A stretch of DNA of 64,000 nt from Paraburkholderia metrosideri (GTDB lineage Bacteria; Pseudomonadota; Gammaproteobacteria; Burkholderiales; Burkholderiaceae): NCBI RefSeq assembly GCF_904848625.1, contig NZ_CAJHCP010000017.1, positions 55,035 through 119,034 on the forward strand, in the 5' to 3' direction. The translations under genes and the position numbers were made by a program. Below, piece by piece: positions 42,404-51,234 of this stretch. The notes beneath the pieces were generated by a model. The model had not been told where the DNA came from, did no database searches, and worked only from the letters and a program-made list of their open reading frames with translations. Within the stretch, counting starts at the first letter, position 1, and each line of letters starts with the position of its first letter.

Positions 42404-44251
42404 TCAGGCGTCGAACGGAGCGGCTTCGATTTGCCCTTGTAGCAGCGCAGCGCTTTCTTCCGGGTCGATCAGCACGAAACCGCTGATCGCGTGCTTGGCG
42501 CGCCGCTTCGCCAACGCGGCCACCGTCGCGATCTGCTCGCTGGTGTACAGCGTCGCGCCGCTCGCAGGTTCGACGTGCACGCAGCCAATCGCCATCGTCA
42601 CGAAGCCGAAGAAGGTGTGATTGCCGCGCCGGTCTTCGCCGTGAATGCCGCCTGCAAGCCGGTCAGCCGGCGCGTAAAAGCGCTGCGCGCCTTCGTTGAA
42701 CAGAGGGATCGCGCGTAATACCCGCTCGTACCAGTCGTCGCTCTGGAACAGGATCAGGAAGTCGTCGCCGCCCACGTGCCCAAGAAAGTCGCGGGTCGGC
42801 TCGCACGCGTCGGCGAGCACGGCGGCGGCGAGTTTCAGCACTTCGTCGCCTTGCCAGTAGCCATATTGGTCGTTGAACGGCTTGAAGTGGTTCAAATCCA
42901 CGTAGCACGCGTGGAAACCGGCCTTGTTATCCAGCAGCCGTGCAATGTGCGAGCTGATCGGAATGTTGCCCGGCAGGAAAGTCAGCGGATTGGCGTAGCG
43001 CGCCGCTTCGAGGCGGACTTCGGTAACCGCGCGCACCAGACTTTCGCCGGTGCCGAGGCCCGCATATTTGCCGTTCTCGGTGATGACGAAACCGTCGGCG
43101 AGATAGCGCTGGTCGTCGCTGGCGAGAAGCCGGGCCATCTGCTCGACCGTCATCGATTTTTCAATCATGACCGGCGACGCATTCGCAAACTGCATGCACG
43201 GCTTCTTGCCGAATAGCTCGCGGTGGTACGGCAATGCGTAGCGATCCATGAAGCTGCGCCGGTTGATCAGCGCGACCGGTTCACCGCTTTCGACGACTGC
43301 CACGGCATGCAGATCGGGCAGGCGGTTGAACAGGTCGAGCACGTTGTTGTTAGTGGCGTGACGCGGCAACGCAGGCGCGCGGACCAGCATTTTTTCCGAC
43401 GCCATACCGCCCGACGGCGACGTGCTGCTCACCGCGCGCGTGGTCTCGGGGAATACGGCGATGTGAGCCGCGCGCAACGCGTCGCGGGCGTTGTCGGTCA
43501 CCTTGCGGGCCGGCAGCGGATGCGGCGGGGCGAAGAAAAATCCTTGGCCGTAGCCGATCCCCATGTCGCGCACCACGATCAGATCCGCTTCGTTTTCGAT
43601 CCCCTCGGCCACGAGTTGCGCGCCGCTCGCGTTCGCAAAGTGCTGCATCGCGCGGACGGCCTCGAACTTGAGCGGGTCGCTGGCGATGTCGTGAATGAAG
43701 AAGCGGTCAATCTTCACGACGTCCGGTTGCAGCCGCACCCACAGATTCATGCTGGCGTTCGCGGTCCCATAGTCGTCGAGCGCGAACTGCGCGCCGGTGC
43801 GGCGCAGCGATGCGATCACCGGCGCGAAGCCGGCTACATCGGGAATGGCGCTTTGCTCGGTCAATTCGATCACGATCCGCTGCGGATCGATGCCGTAATC
43901 GCGCAGCAGCGCCAGCGTGTCCTCGCGCGCGGCGGCCAGTTGGCGGATCGCGCCCGCGCTGAAGTTGAGGAACAGCTTGCCGTCAATAGCGAGTCTCGCG
44001 AAAGCCTCGATGCAGGTGCGCGCGGCGGCGCGTTCGAGGGCGATCGTGCAGCCCTCCGCAAGTGCTTGCGAAAACAGCGCGAACGGCGCTTCGAGCTCGG
44101 TGCCAGCCGGGCCGCGAATCAGCCCTTCGTAGCCCAGGATCGCGCCGTTTTCGAACGCGACGATCGGCTGGAATACGGCGGACAGCTCACGCCGGGCGAT
44201 CAACTCCTCGATGCGCGGCGCAGCGGGTCGGGGGGACGAGCGAGGTTGCAT
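42404..44251 (-). CDS. EAL-CBS-GGDEF cyclic-di-GMP enzyme
   Basis: This is a 615-residue soluble protein. The EAL domain (about 10-250) has every catalytic residue: Glu42, Asn96, Glu129, Asp159-Asp160 (in DDYG), Lys180, Glu216 and Gln236. A CBS-pair-like region follows (about 290-410), then a GGDEF domain with GGDDF at 494-498. No RxxD inhibitory site precedes it. The order EAL first, GGDEF last is known from a group of proteobacterial phosphodiesterases. Both activities look possible, with hydrolysis more likely to dominate. It is a single gene read leftward. Confidence 0.88.
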   Translation of the reverse strand: MQPRSSPRPAAPRIEELIARRELSAVFQPIVAFENGAILGYEGLIRGPAGTELEAPFALFSQALAEGCTIALERAAARTCIEAFARLAIDGKLFLNFSAGAIRQLAAAREDTLALLRDYGIDPQRIVIELTEQSAIPDVAGFAPVIASLRRTGAQFALDDYGTANASMNLWVRLQPDVVKIDRFFIHDIASDPLKFEAVRAMQHFANASGAQLVAEGIENEADLIVVRDMGIGYGQGFFFAPPHPLPARKVTDNARDALRAAHIAVFPETTRAVSSTSPSGGMASEKMLVRAPALPRHATNNNVLDLFNRLPDLHAVAVVESGEPVALINRRSFMDRYALPYHRELFGKKPCMQFANASPVMIEKSMTVEQMARLLASDDQRYLADGFVITENGKYAGLGTGESLVRAVTEVRLEAARYANPLTFLPGNIPISSHIARLLDNKAGFHACYVDLNHFKPFNDQYGYWQGDEVLKLAAAVLADACEPTRDFLGHVGGDDFLILFQSDDWYERVLRAIPLFNEGAQRFYAPADRLAGGIHGEDRRGNHTFFGFVTMAIGCVHVEPASGATLYTSEQIATVAALAKRRAKHAISGFVLIDPEESAALLQGQIEAAPFDA

Positions 44252-44440
44252 GGCAGAAGGACGTAGCGATCGACCTTCGGCTTATCGGCTATTTCTGTTT
44301 TTAAATTAAGTGAATTTTTAATGAAGTTGCGCACTGAGATGGTGCCTGGGGTGGCAGTCGGGGAGGCGCGCTGCGGCTGTCCAAGAATCGTCTTATGTCA
44401 TCAGGCCGAGGCGACAGCATCGGCGTTTGGGCGTGAAATA

Positions 44441-44466
44441 ACAAAAAAGCCGCACGAGGCGGCTTT
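44441..44466 (-). terminator. Leftward terminator of the symporter gene
   Basis: AAAGCCGC and GCGGCTTT pair around 5 bases. Read leftward, six T follow. It lies 58 bases beyond the symporter stop at 44525. Confidence 0.8.
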
Positions 44467-44524
44467 CTTCAAATGACGCTCAGGGAGGGCGCTTATGAAT
44501 GTTCTGTTTGCATTGCGTGCGTAT

Positions 44525-45553
44525 TCAGCGGCGTGCGACGGCGGCGGCAGCCCGCTCGCGCGAGGTGCCGTGAGTCTCGCCAGTGGTGTCGCGCGCGCCC
44601 CAACGTTGCGCGAGCGCGGCGCACACCATCAACTGGATCTGGTGGAACAGCATCAGCGGCAACACGACGGCGCCCACCGCGTGCGACGCGAAAATGACCT
44701 TGGCCATCGGCACGCCAGCGGCGAGGCTCTTCTTCGAACCGCAGAAAATGATCGTGATCTGGTCCGCGCGGTTGAAGCCGAGCCGCTTGCTGACGAAGAT
44801 CGTCACGGCGAGCGCGAGCGCGAGCAGCACAGCAGACACCACCAGCAAACCGCCGAGCGCGGACAACGGAATCTGGTGCCACAGGCCTTCGTTCACTGCC
44901 TCGCTGAACGCGCCGTACACCACCAGCAGGATCGAGCCCTGATCGACGAACTTCAGCACGCCGCGATTGCGTTCGATCCACTTGCCGATCAGCGGACGCA
45001 GCAATTGCCCGGCCACGAACGGCACCAGCAGTTGCAGCACGATGTTGCCCACCGTATGCCACGGCGAAGCGCCGCCGCTGGCAGCCTGATTGGTCACGAC
45101 GACGCTGACGAGCGCGGGAGTGATGAAGATGCCGAGCAGGCTGGACGCAGATGCACTGCATACCGCGGCCGGCACATTGCCTTTGGCGATCGACGTAAAC
45201 GCGATAGACGACTGGACAGTAGACGGCAGCGTGCAGAGGAAGAGGACCCCCGCATAGAGCGCCGGCGTGACAAGTGGCGAAAGGAGCGGTTTAAGCGCGA
45301 GGCCGAGCAGCGGAAAGAGCGCGAACGTGCTGAGAAGTACGACCAGATGGAGCCGCCAATGCGTCGCACCCGCCACGATCGCTTCGCGTGAGAGCTTCGC
45401 GCCGTGCAGGAAGAACAGCAGGCCGACCGCCACGTTCGTCACCCAGTTGAACCCGACGGCGGCTTGTCCGTGAACCGGCAGAAGGCTGGCGAGGATCACG
45501 GTGCTGACCAGGCACAGGGTGAAATTATCGGGAAGCAGTTTCGGGCGAGCCAT
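44525..45553 (-). CDS. Sodium/bile-acid symporter, SLC10A7-like
   Basis: This is a 342-residue integral membrane protein with about ten hydrophobic segments. The pattern LLFFLHGAKLS near residue 45 and the crossover segment with CTLPSTVQSSIAF match the PF13593 branch (YfeH / SLC10A7-like) of the bile-acid:sodium symporter superfamily. The substrate of bacterial members is not settled. ATG 45553 is taken as the start because the hydrophobic N terminus begins soon after; the frame extends 21 codons upstream. The terminator at 44441 closes it. Confidence 0.85.
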   Translation of the reverse strand: MARPKLLPDNFTLCLVSTVILASLLPVHGQAAVGFNWVTNVAVGLLFFLHGAKLSREAIVAGATHWRLHLVVLLSTFALFPLLGLALKPLLSPLVTPALYAGVLFLCTLPSTVQSSIAFTSIAKGNVPAAVCSASASSLLGIFITPALVSVVVTNQAASGGASPWHTVGNIVLQLLVPFVAGQLLRPLIGKWIERNRGVLKFVDQGSILLVVYGAFSEAVNEGLWHQIPLSALGGLLVVSAVLLALALAVTIFVSKRLGFNRADQITIIFCGSKKSLAAGVPMAKVIFASHAVGAVVLPLMLFHQIQLMVCAALAQRWGARDTTGETHGTSRERAAAAVARR

Positions 45554-46134
45554 GTCGGAATCTCGATTCGGTGATGCGCACTGGCGCGGAAGGCGCACGC
45601 TCAAGCGGCGCCCCAAGCTATGGAAAACGGCTATTGTTGTTGAAAATCGATTGAAAAAGCAAATTCATTTGCCGAATTGATTAATGAATGTAGTGCATTA
45701 AGAATGCGCGGTCGTGGCGATTGGATGCAACGGCTCGCGCCACATTTCAGTATTGGCGAGGCCGTCTGATTGGTCCATGCCGTTTTGACAATTGACGCCG
45801 GAAAGGGCGATCAAACAGACAACTACGGGTGACCGGGCGGCGGCAATTCGTCATACGCGAGATCGCCGCCGAGGCCGGCAAAAAGCCGCGTCGCCAAGCG
45901 GTTTCAGCGCGTCCGCGCAAGTGCTGTGTCGCACAAAAACGTCGCAGTAACAAGGTGTTACATCCAGCGAGGAGGCCTAACACTTTTTGGCTCGACACCC
46001 TCCGCCCACGCCCATAAATTACGGTTCAAAGGCCATCGGGATGCCCCGCGCCGCGAGATTGAACGCGGCGTCCATCACGTCCCAGAACAAGTCCGTTGCA
46101 GCTCGAACAGCGGACTTCAGGCAAGTCTTCGGGC
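45554..46134. other. 581-base divergent intergenic region
   Basis: The left part is AT-rich and contains ATTCATT/AATGAAT inverted arms (45663-45689), probably part of the symporter promoter. The rest has no convincing gene or repeat. Confidence 0.35.
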
Positions 46135-46740
46135 ATGAGAGTCACCAAGGTGGACGGGTTGTCGAGAACGAAGCACTGGGCGTTGGGCGCGGTCATCACC
46201 GTGCTGTGCTCGTTCGTCTATGCAAAAGGACCGGGCGTGCCGCATGGCGGTGGTGGATTTTCAGGCGCGCATTCTGGCGGTTATTCGCATGCGCAGGAGC
46301 GTTCCGTGCGAGCCAATATGATTGGCGGTGGCCGTTATTCAGGTGCTCGTGCAGTTGCAGCAAGACCGAACCCGTATCAAGCGGCGGACCGCAACGCACG
46401 CCTTTCGCGTGGCGCCCCGAACTACGCGGGCGGCGGCTACGCCAATGGCTTTGGCGGCGGCAATGGTTTTGGCGTCTATAGTCCCAGCGTGCGGGGTTTG
46501 ACAGCAGCACCGTCGCGCTATTCAGACGATGGTCGCGGGCGCATGCAATATGCCGGTGCGATCACGCAGGTTAGCGCCGAGTCCCGTTCGGTGCCGCGAC
46601 CGCCTGCCAATGCGCCCATGCGCACGGGGTCTATCCGTGCGGACGTGGCCCGCTACAACGAAGAGCGCGGTGCTTCTCGTGGGATGCAGCGTCAGAATGA
46701 CGATCCGCGTCAGCCGGAAGGGTCGCCGTATCGTAATTAG
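46135..46740 (+). CDS. Secreted glycine-rich protein, function unknown
   Basis: This is a 201-residue protein. A basic start and a hydrophobic segment (about 15-32, ending FVYAKG) look like a signal peptide. The mature part is rich in Gly, Ser, Arg, Asn and Tyr (for example GGGYANGFGGGNGFG) and is probably disordered. No domain is recognised. ATG 46135 is taken as start; the ribosome binding site is poor, and the frame extends 13 codons upstream. The gene stands alone before the tandem array at 46791. Confidence 0.55.
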   Translation: MRVTKVDGLSRTKHWALGAVITVLCSFVYAKGPGVPHGGGGFSGAHSGGYSHAQERSVRANMIGGGRYSGARAVAARPNPYQAADRNARLSRGAPNYAGGGYANGFGGGNGFGVYSPSVRGLTAAPSRYSDDGRGRMQYAGAITQVSAESRSVPRPPANAPMRTGSIRADVARYNEERGASRGMQRQNDDPRQPEGSPYRN

Positions 46741-47467
46741 CCAGCTGGCCGCGATTTAAATTGCGTCTAGCCAGGGCTTCACGATAATTGGCCGCATCCG
46801 CCGCATCCGCCGCATCCGCCGCATCCGCCGCATCCGCCGCATCCGCCGCATCCGCCGCATCCGCCGCATCCGCCGCATCCGCCGCATCCGCCGCATCCGC
46901 CGCATCCGGCTCTGCTATGACGCGCGGTGGGCGACCAACATCCACTGCTGATTTACCCCTTCCCTCCCTTCCTGCCGTCGCACTCATTGGCTCCGTTTCG
47001 CGGTTCCAATTACCTCGTCGCGCCCCTCCGCGTTAATCCGCTCCGGCACCTACCCCCCCAATCTGAAGCAATGTGACGTTTAGACGCCACACTTTTTTGA
47101 AAACTCTCGGCAGCTGAACCCTTCCCATCGTCAAATCTCATCCGCTCTGCGGCGACGCGTCATTTGGATCTCGTCGAATTCTTAAGAACATAGTCTGGAA
47201 GGGCTTTACAGCCATTTTGCGCGACGCAGCGAGTCCGACCGAAACACCGTCAGGAGGTCGAAGACTCAAGCTATAGCAGGCCGATAAGCGACAAAACTAA
47301 TCAGACCGATATACCCGCAATAACCAACGATATTTTTGTCCATAAAAATGGTCCGCAAAGATGGTTCCGCCCAGTTTGGCTCGACGATCGAACGGACAAC
47401 AAACAATAAGTTCGCGCGAGCTCCCCTTTCGCACAGCCACACCTTTTTGACAAAGACAGGAGAACCC
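46741..47467. other. 727-base intergenic region before the porin gene
   Basis: It contains the 13-copy tandem array and the untranslated leader of the porin gene with AGGAGA directly before its ATG. The open frame through the array on either strand is a by-product of the repeat and not a gene. Confidence 0.45.
46791..46907. repeat. Perfect tandem array, 13 copies of a 9-bp unit
   Basis: GCCGCATCC is repeated 13 times without a single change over 117 bases. It lies 51 bases after the stop of the glycine-rich protein. The unit is a multiple of three and reads Ala-Ala-Ser on the plus strand and Asp-Ala-Ala on the minus strand in frames without start support. Perfect identity points to recent expansion by slippage, so the copy number is likely variable between strains. 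Confidence 0.95.
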
Positions 47468-48553
47468 ATGAAAACAAGCAACAGCAGTGCGCTGAAGACC
47501 ATTCTCAAGGCAACCGCGTGTGCCGCTCTGCTGGCCAGTGCATCGTCTGCTTTTGCGCAATCGAGCGTGCAGCTTTACGGTCAGGTCGACGAATGGGTCG
47601 GCTCGCAGAAATTCCCTGGCGGGAAATCTGCGGTAGTGGTTTCCGGCGGCGGTATGTCGACGTCGTACTGGGGCTTGAAGGGTACTGAAGATCTGGGCAA
47701 CGGCTACAAGGCGATTTTCGCGCTGGAAGGCTTTTTCCTCGCGCAGAACGGTCAGTACGGCCGCTTCACGGGCGACACGATGTTCTCGCGTAACGCGTAC
47801 GTCGGTATCGAATCGCCGTACGGTACGTTCACCGCTGGCCGCCTGACCACGCCGCTGTTCGTGTCGACGATTCTGTTCAACCCGTTCGTCGACTCGTACG
47901 TGTTCTCGCCGATGATTTACCACACGTACCTCGGCCTCGGCACGTTCCCGACTTACACGACCGACCAGGGCGTGACCGGCGACTCGGGCTGGAGCAATGC
48001 AGTGTCGTACTCGTCGCCGAACTTCAACGGGCTGAGCGCGACGGCGATGTACGCGCTCGGCAACACGACCGAGAACGGTGCGAAAAAGTGGAGCGGCCAG
48101 GTGCTGTACTTCCACGGCGCGTTCGCCGCGACCGCCGTGTATCAGTACGTGAACTTCAACAACGTTCCGGGCGACCTCGGCAGCTTCGACACGTCGGGCG
48201 TTCCGGGGCTGAGGAGCCAGAGCGTCGGGCAAGTGGGTATGACGTACGACTTCAAGTTCGTGAAGCTCTACGGCCAGTACATGTACACGTACAACGACCA
48301 GCAGGTCACGAGCTGGCACGTGAACACGGGACAAGGCGGCGTGACGGTACCGTTCGGCCCGGGCTCGATCATGGCGTCGTACGCGTACTCGCGTAACGGC
48401 GGCGGCTCGAACCAGACCCGTCAGACGGCGGCAGCGGGCTACGACTATCCGCTGTCGAAGCGCACGGACATCTACGCCGCGTACCTGTACGACCACATCA
48501 CCGGTCAGTCGAGCGGCAATACGTACGGCGTCGGCCTGCGCGCGAAGTTCTAG
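47468..48553 (+). CDS. Gram-negative porin (Burkholderia OpcP type)
   Basis: This is a 361-residue outer-membrane protein. A signal peptide of 30 residues ends in AFA before QSSVQLYGQ, which is the usual mature start of this family. The rest alternates short beta strands typical of 16-stranded trimeric porins and ends with aromatic Phe (GVGLRAKF), the outer-membrane sorting signal. It forms a general or anion-selective pore. The start has AGGAGA upstream; the long leader from 46908 probably holds regulation. A terminator follows at 48640. Confidence 0.92.
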   Translation: MKTSNSSALKTILKATACAALLASASSAFAQSSVQLYGQVDEWVGSQKFPGGKSAVVVSGGGMSTSYWGLKGTEDLGNGYKAIFALEGFFLAQNGQYGRFTGDTMFSRNAYVGIESPYGTFTAGRLTTPLFVSTILFNPFVDSYVFSPMIYHTYLGLGTFPTYTTDQGVTGDSGWSNAVSYSSPNFNGLSATAMYALGNTTENGAKKWSGQVLYFHGAFAATAVYQYVNFNNVPGDLGSFDTSGVPGLRSQSVGQVGMTYDFKFVKLYGQYMYTYNDQQVTSWHVNTGQGGVTVPFGPGSIMASYAYSRNGGGSNQTRQTAAAGYDYPLSKRTDIYAAYLYDHITGQSSGNTYGVGLRAKF

Positions 48554-48639
48554 GCGCGTCGACCTCCGCTGCGCACATTCGCTCGCTCGGAAGAGTTGCC
48601 GGGTGTGCCGGCCGGCTGTCATGCGCCGGTCGTCATTGC

Positions 48640-48669
48640 AAAGCCCGCCTTCGGAAGAAGGCGGGCTTT
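48640..48669 (+). terminator. Terminator of the porin gene
   Basis: AAAGCCCGCCTT and its complement form a perfect 12-bp stem with a 6-base loop. The stem ends in TTT. It lies 87 bases after the porin stop. Confidence 0.75.
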
Positions 48670-48775
48670 GTCGCTTCTGCTCGCAAGCACAGTGGCATGG
48701 CGCGCATGTTTGCCGACCATTTTTTGATAAACACGGCAAAATGGCGTCGATTAATTCCTGAAGCGAGCGATTGAG

Positions 48776-49708
48776 ATGGATACCCTCGTCAGCATGAAAG
48801 TGTTCCGCCATGTGGTCGAAGTCGGCAGCTTTGTCGGCGCGGCTGAGCGGATGGAGATGTCGGCGGCGATGGCGAGCAAGCATGTGATGCACCTCGAACA
48901 GCAACTCGGCGCGCGTCTGTTGAACCGCACGACGCGGCGCGTCGCGCCGACCGAGGCGGGCCGCGAATACTATGAACGGCTGAGCCAGGCGCTCACCGAA
49001 CTCGACGAAGCGGGGCAGGTAGTCGGCGCGGCAAGCGTCGTGCCCCAAGGTCGATTGCGGGTGTCGTCGTTGTCGGCGTTTGGCTTGAGCTACGTGATGG
49101 CTGCGGTCGCGGACTATGCCGCGCAGTATCCGCAAGTCACCGTCGACATGACCTTGTCCGACCGCGTGGTCGAACTGATCGACGAGGGTTTCGACGTCGC
49201 GATTCGTGCTTCGCCCAGCGGATTGAAGTCGTCGTCGCTGATCGCGAGGCAGATCGCGACTGCGCATCTCGTGCTGTGCGCGTCGCCCGCGTATTTGCGG
49301 CGGCATGGTACGCCGAAGAGCGTCGCCGATCTCGCGCGCCATAATTATTTGCAGTACGCCGGTGTCTCGGTGCCTGAGATCGCGACAGGCGAGACGTCGC
49401 CGCGTTTGCGTCTGTCGGGCAACCTCATCGTCAACCATCTGGAGGCGCAGCGCGTGCTCGTATTACAAGGCGCGGGTATCGCGATGCTCGGTACCGAAGT
49501 GATCGGCACCGATCTGGCCGAGGGCCGTCTCGTGCCGCTGCTGGTGGACGATGTGCCGCCGCGCGAGTTGCCGATTCATGTGGTCTATGCGAGCCGACGG
49601 CATTTGTCGGCGAAAGTGCGTTCGTTTGTGGACTTTCTTGCCGAGCGGTTCACTAACGAATCGCTGTGGCCGTCGCTCGAACAGATCAAGGCGTTGGCGG
49701 CGCGCTAG
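48776..49708 (+). CDS. LysR-family transcriptional regulator
   Basis: This is a 310-residue protein. The HTH is at residues 1-60 (FRHVVEVGSFVGAAERMEMS ... RLLNRTTRRVAPTEAG), and the rest is the two-lobed effector domain starting GRLRVSSLSAFG. It belongs to the group similar to DmlR/PerR. No target operator is obvious, and its neighbour on the left is the porin, separated by a terminator. It may act elsewhere. Confidence 0.9.
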   Translation: MDTLVSMKVFRHVVEVGSFVGAAERMEMSAAMASKHVMHLEQQLGARLLNRTTRRVAPTEAGREYYERLSQALTELDEAGQVVGAASVVPQGRLRVSSLSAFGLSYVMAAVADYAAQYPQVTVDMTLSDRVVELIDEGFDVAIRASPSGLKSSSLIARQIATAHLVLCASPAYLRRHGTPKSVADLARHNYLQYAGVSVPEIATGETSPRLRLSGNLIVNHLEAQRVLVLQGAGIAMLGTEVIGTDLAEGRLVPLLVDDVPPRELPIHVVYASRRHLSAKVRSFVDFLAERFTNESLWPSLEQIKALAAR

Positions 49709-49918
49709 AGCGTGTCCCGCATGGGGTTCGCGGCGCTCAGGATGGTGGGCTGCGCCACCGCGCTGACTGATTGTGTCGGGCGCAGTGTGCCGGCATCGCG
49801 CAAACCATCGCGCTATCAACCTGATGTGCGCGTCATCCGCTGCGGCTCAGCCTGAACGCGAGCCGCAGCGCCTCGACAACCCCGCCGGTCAATCGACGGG
49901 GCATTCACCTGCTGAGCC

Positions 49919-50878
49919 TTAACGCGCGATCCCCAGCCGTGCCTTCGCGTCGTCATATTCCTTCTTCAGACGCTGCACCAGCTCACCGACGCTCGGCACA
50001 TCGTCCATCAGACCGACGCCCTGGCCTGCGCCCCAGATGTCCTTCCACGCCTTCGCCTTGTCGCTGGCGAAGTTCATCGCGCTCTTGTCCGATTCCGGCA
50101 GCGCGTCCGGGTCCAGTCCCGCGTTCAAAATGCTTTCGCGAATGTAGTTGCCGTGCACGCCGGTGAACAGGTTCGTGTAGATGATGTCCGATGCGGTGGA
50201 TTTGACGATGGCCTGCTTGTAACTGTCGACCGCGTGCGCTTCCTGGGTCGCGATAAAGCGCGTGCCCATGTAGGCCAAGTCCGCGCCCATCGCCTGCGCG
50301 GCGAGAATCGAGCCGCCGTTGGCGATCGAGCCGGACAGCACGATCGGGCCGTCGAACATGCGCCGCACTTCGCCGACCAGCGCGAACGGCGAGGTCGTGC
50401 CCGCGTGACCGCCCGCGCCCGACGCCACCAGAATCAGACCGTCGACGCCCGCTTCCAGCGCCTTCTGCGCGTGGCGCAGATTGATCACGTCATGCAGCAC
50501 GATGCCGCCATAGCTGTGCACGGCATCGACGATTTCACGCGCCGGCGCGCGCAGACTGGTGATGAAGATCGGCACCTTGTGTTCTACGCACACGCGCACG
50601 TCGTGCTCAAGCCGCGTATTCGACTGATGGACGATCTGATTGACGGCAATCGGCCCGATGATCGCATCGGGATTGGCCGCCTTGTGCTCGGCGAGCTGCG
50701 CCTGGATCTGCGTGAGCCATTCATCGAGCAATTCCGCGGGGCGCGCATTCAGCGCCGGGAATGAACCGACGATCCCAGCCTTACATTGGGCCAACACGAG
50801 TTCGGGATAGCTGACGATGAACATCGGCGAAGCGACGACGGGCAGCGCAAGGTTTTGCAGAACGGCGGGCAATGCCAT
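49919..50878 (-). CDS. Nitronate monooxygenase family protein
   Basis: This is a 319-residue FMN-binding TIM barrel. The N terminus LALPVVASPMFIVSYPELV and the segment GAGGHAG with LVGEVR are typical of the NMO / 2-nitropropane dioxygenase family. By family it oxidises alkyl nitronates such as propionate-3-nitronate. Start at 50878; the frame extends 33 codons upstream, but that part has no ribosome binding site. It is the only gene of its unit. A palindrome about 190 bases upstream may be an operator. Confidence 0.88.
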   Translation of the reverse strand: MALPAVLQNLALPVVASPMFIVSYPELVLAQCKAGIVGSFPALNARPAELLDEWLTQIQAQLAEHKAANPDAIIGPIAVNQIVHQSNTRLEHDVRVCVEHKVPIFITSLRAPAREIVDAVHSYGGIVLHDVINLRHAQKALEAGVDGLILVASGAGGHAGTTSPFALVGEVRRMFDGPIVLSGSIANGGSILAAQAMGADLAYMGTRFIATQEAHAVDSYKQAIVKSTASDIIYTNLFTGVHGNYIRESILNAGLDPDALPESDKSAMNFASDKAKAWKDIWGAGQGVGLMDDVPSVGELVQRLKKEYDDAKARLGIAR

Positions 50879-51234
50879 AGTGCGAGTCTCCTGATTTGGA
50901 CGAACCGGCGCGGTGTTGAGCGCCTGGCGTTTGATGAGTTTAGCGGCACATGGAATGGCGCACACGGCAAGCAGCAAGCCGAGGCTGGCTGACAGTCACG
51001 CTGCCATCACGATCCTGGCGCGTGTCGGACCAAGCCTTCACCCGAAACCATGTCCGTCCGAAAATTTAAGAACGGTCGTTCGATTATAGGCGAAGCGTGA
51101 AGCATGCGCGTCGCTGGATCGTTTGGAACAGTTGGAAGGAGAGTTCAGGTTCTACGTTTGCGTGGGTTATCCCACTCGTATGAACAGATTGGGCTTCTAC
51201 AATGCTCGAACTCCCAAATGACAAGAGAGACGCC
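50879..51234. other. Divergent intergenic region, nitronate monooxygenase / dehalogenase
   Basis: Promoters for both genes must lie here. The clearest element is the palindrome at 51070-51081. No gene is seen. Confidence 0.4.
51070..51081. promoter_or_regulatory. TetR-type palindrome GAACGGTCGTTC
   Basis: Perfect 5-bp inverted arms around GT, in an AT-rich part of the divergent region. Operators containing ACGGTCGT-like cores are common for TetR regulators, but no such gene is adjacent. Confidence 0.4.

Noticed and set aside
46791..46907. CRISPR-like array
   Set aside because: Units are contiguous 9-mers without spacers, and no cas gene is present.
46631..46987. Minus-strand frame encoding an Asp-Ala-Ala repeat protein
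   Set aside because: It exists only because the 9-base tandem unit keeps the frame open; no ribosome binding site or conserved part.
47297..49438. 713-codon frame opposite the porin and LysR genes
   Set aside because: Both strands are open because of high GC; the plus-strand genes have full family signatures and this frame has none.
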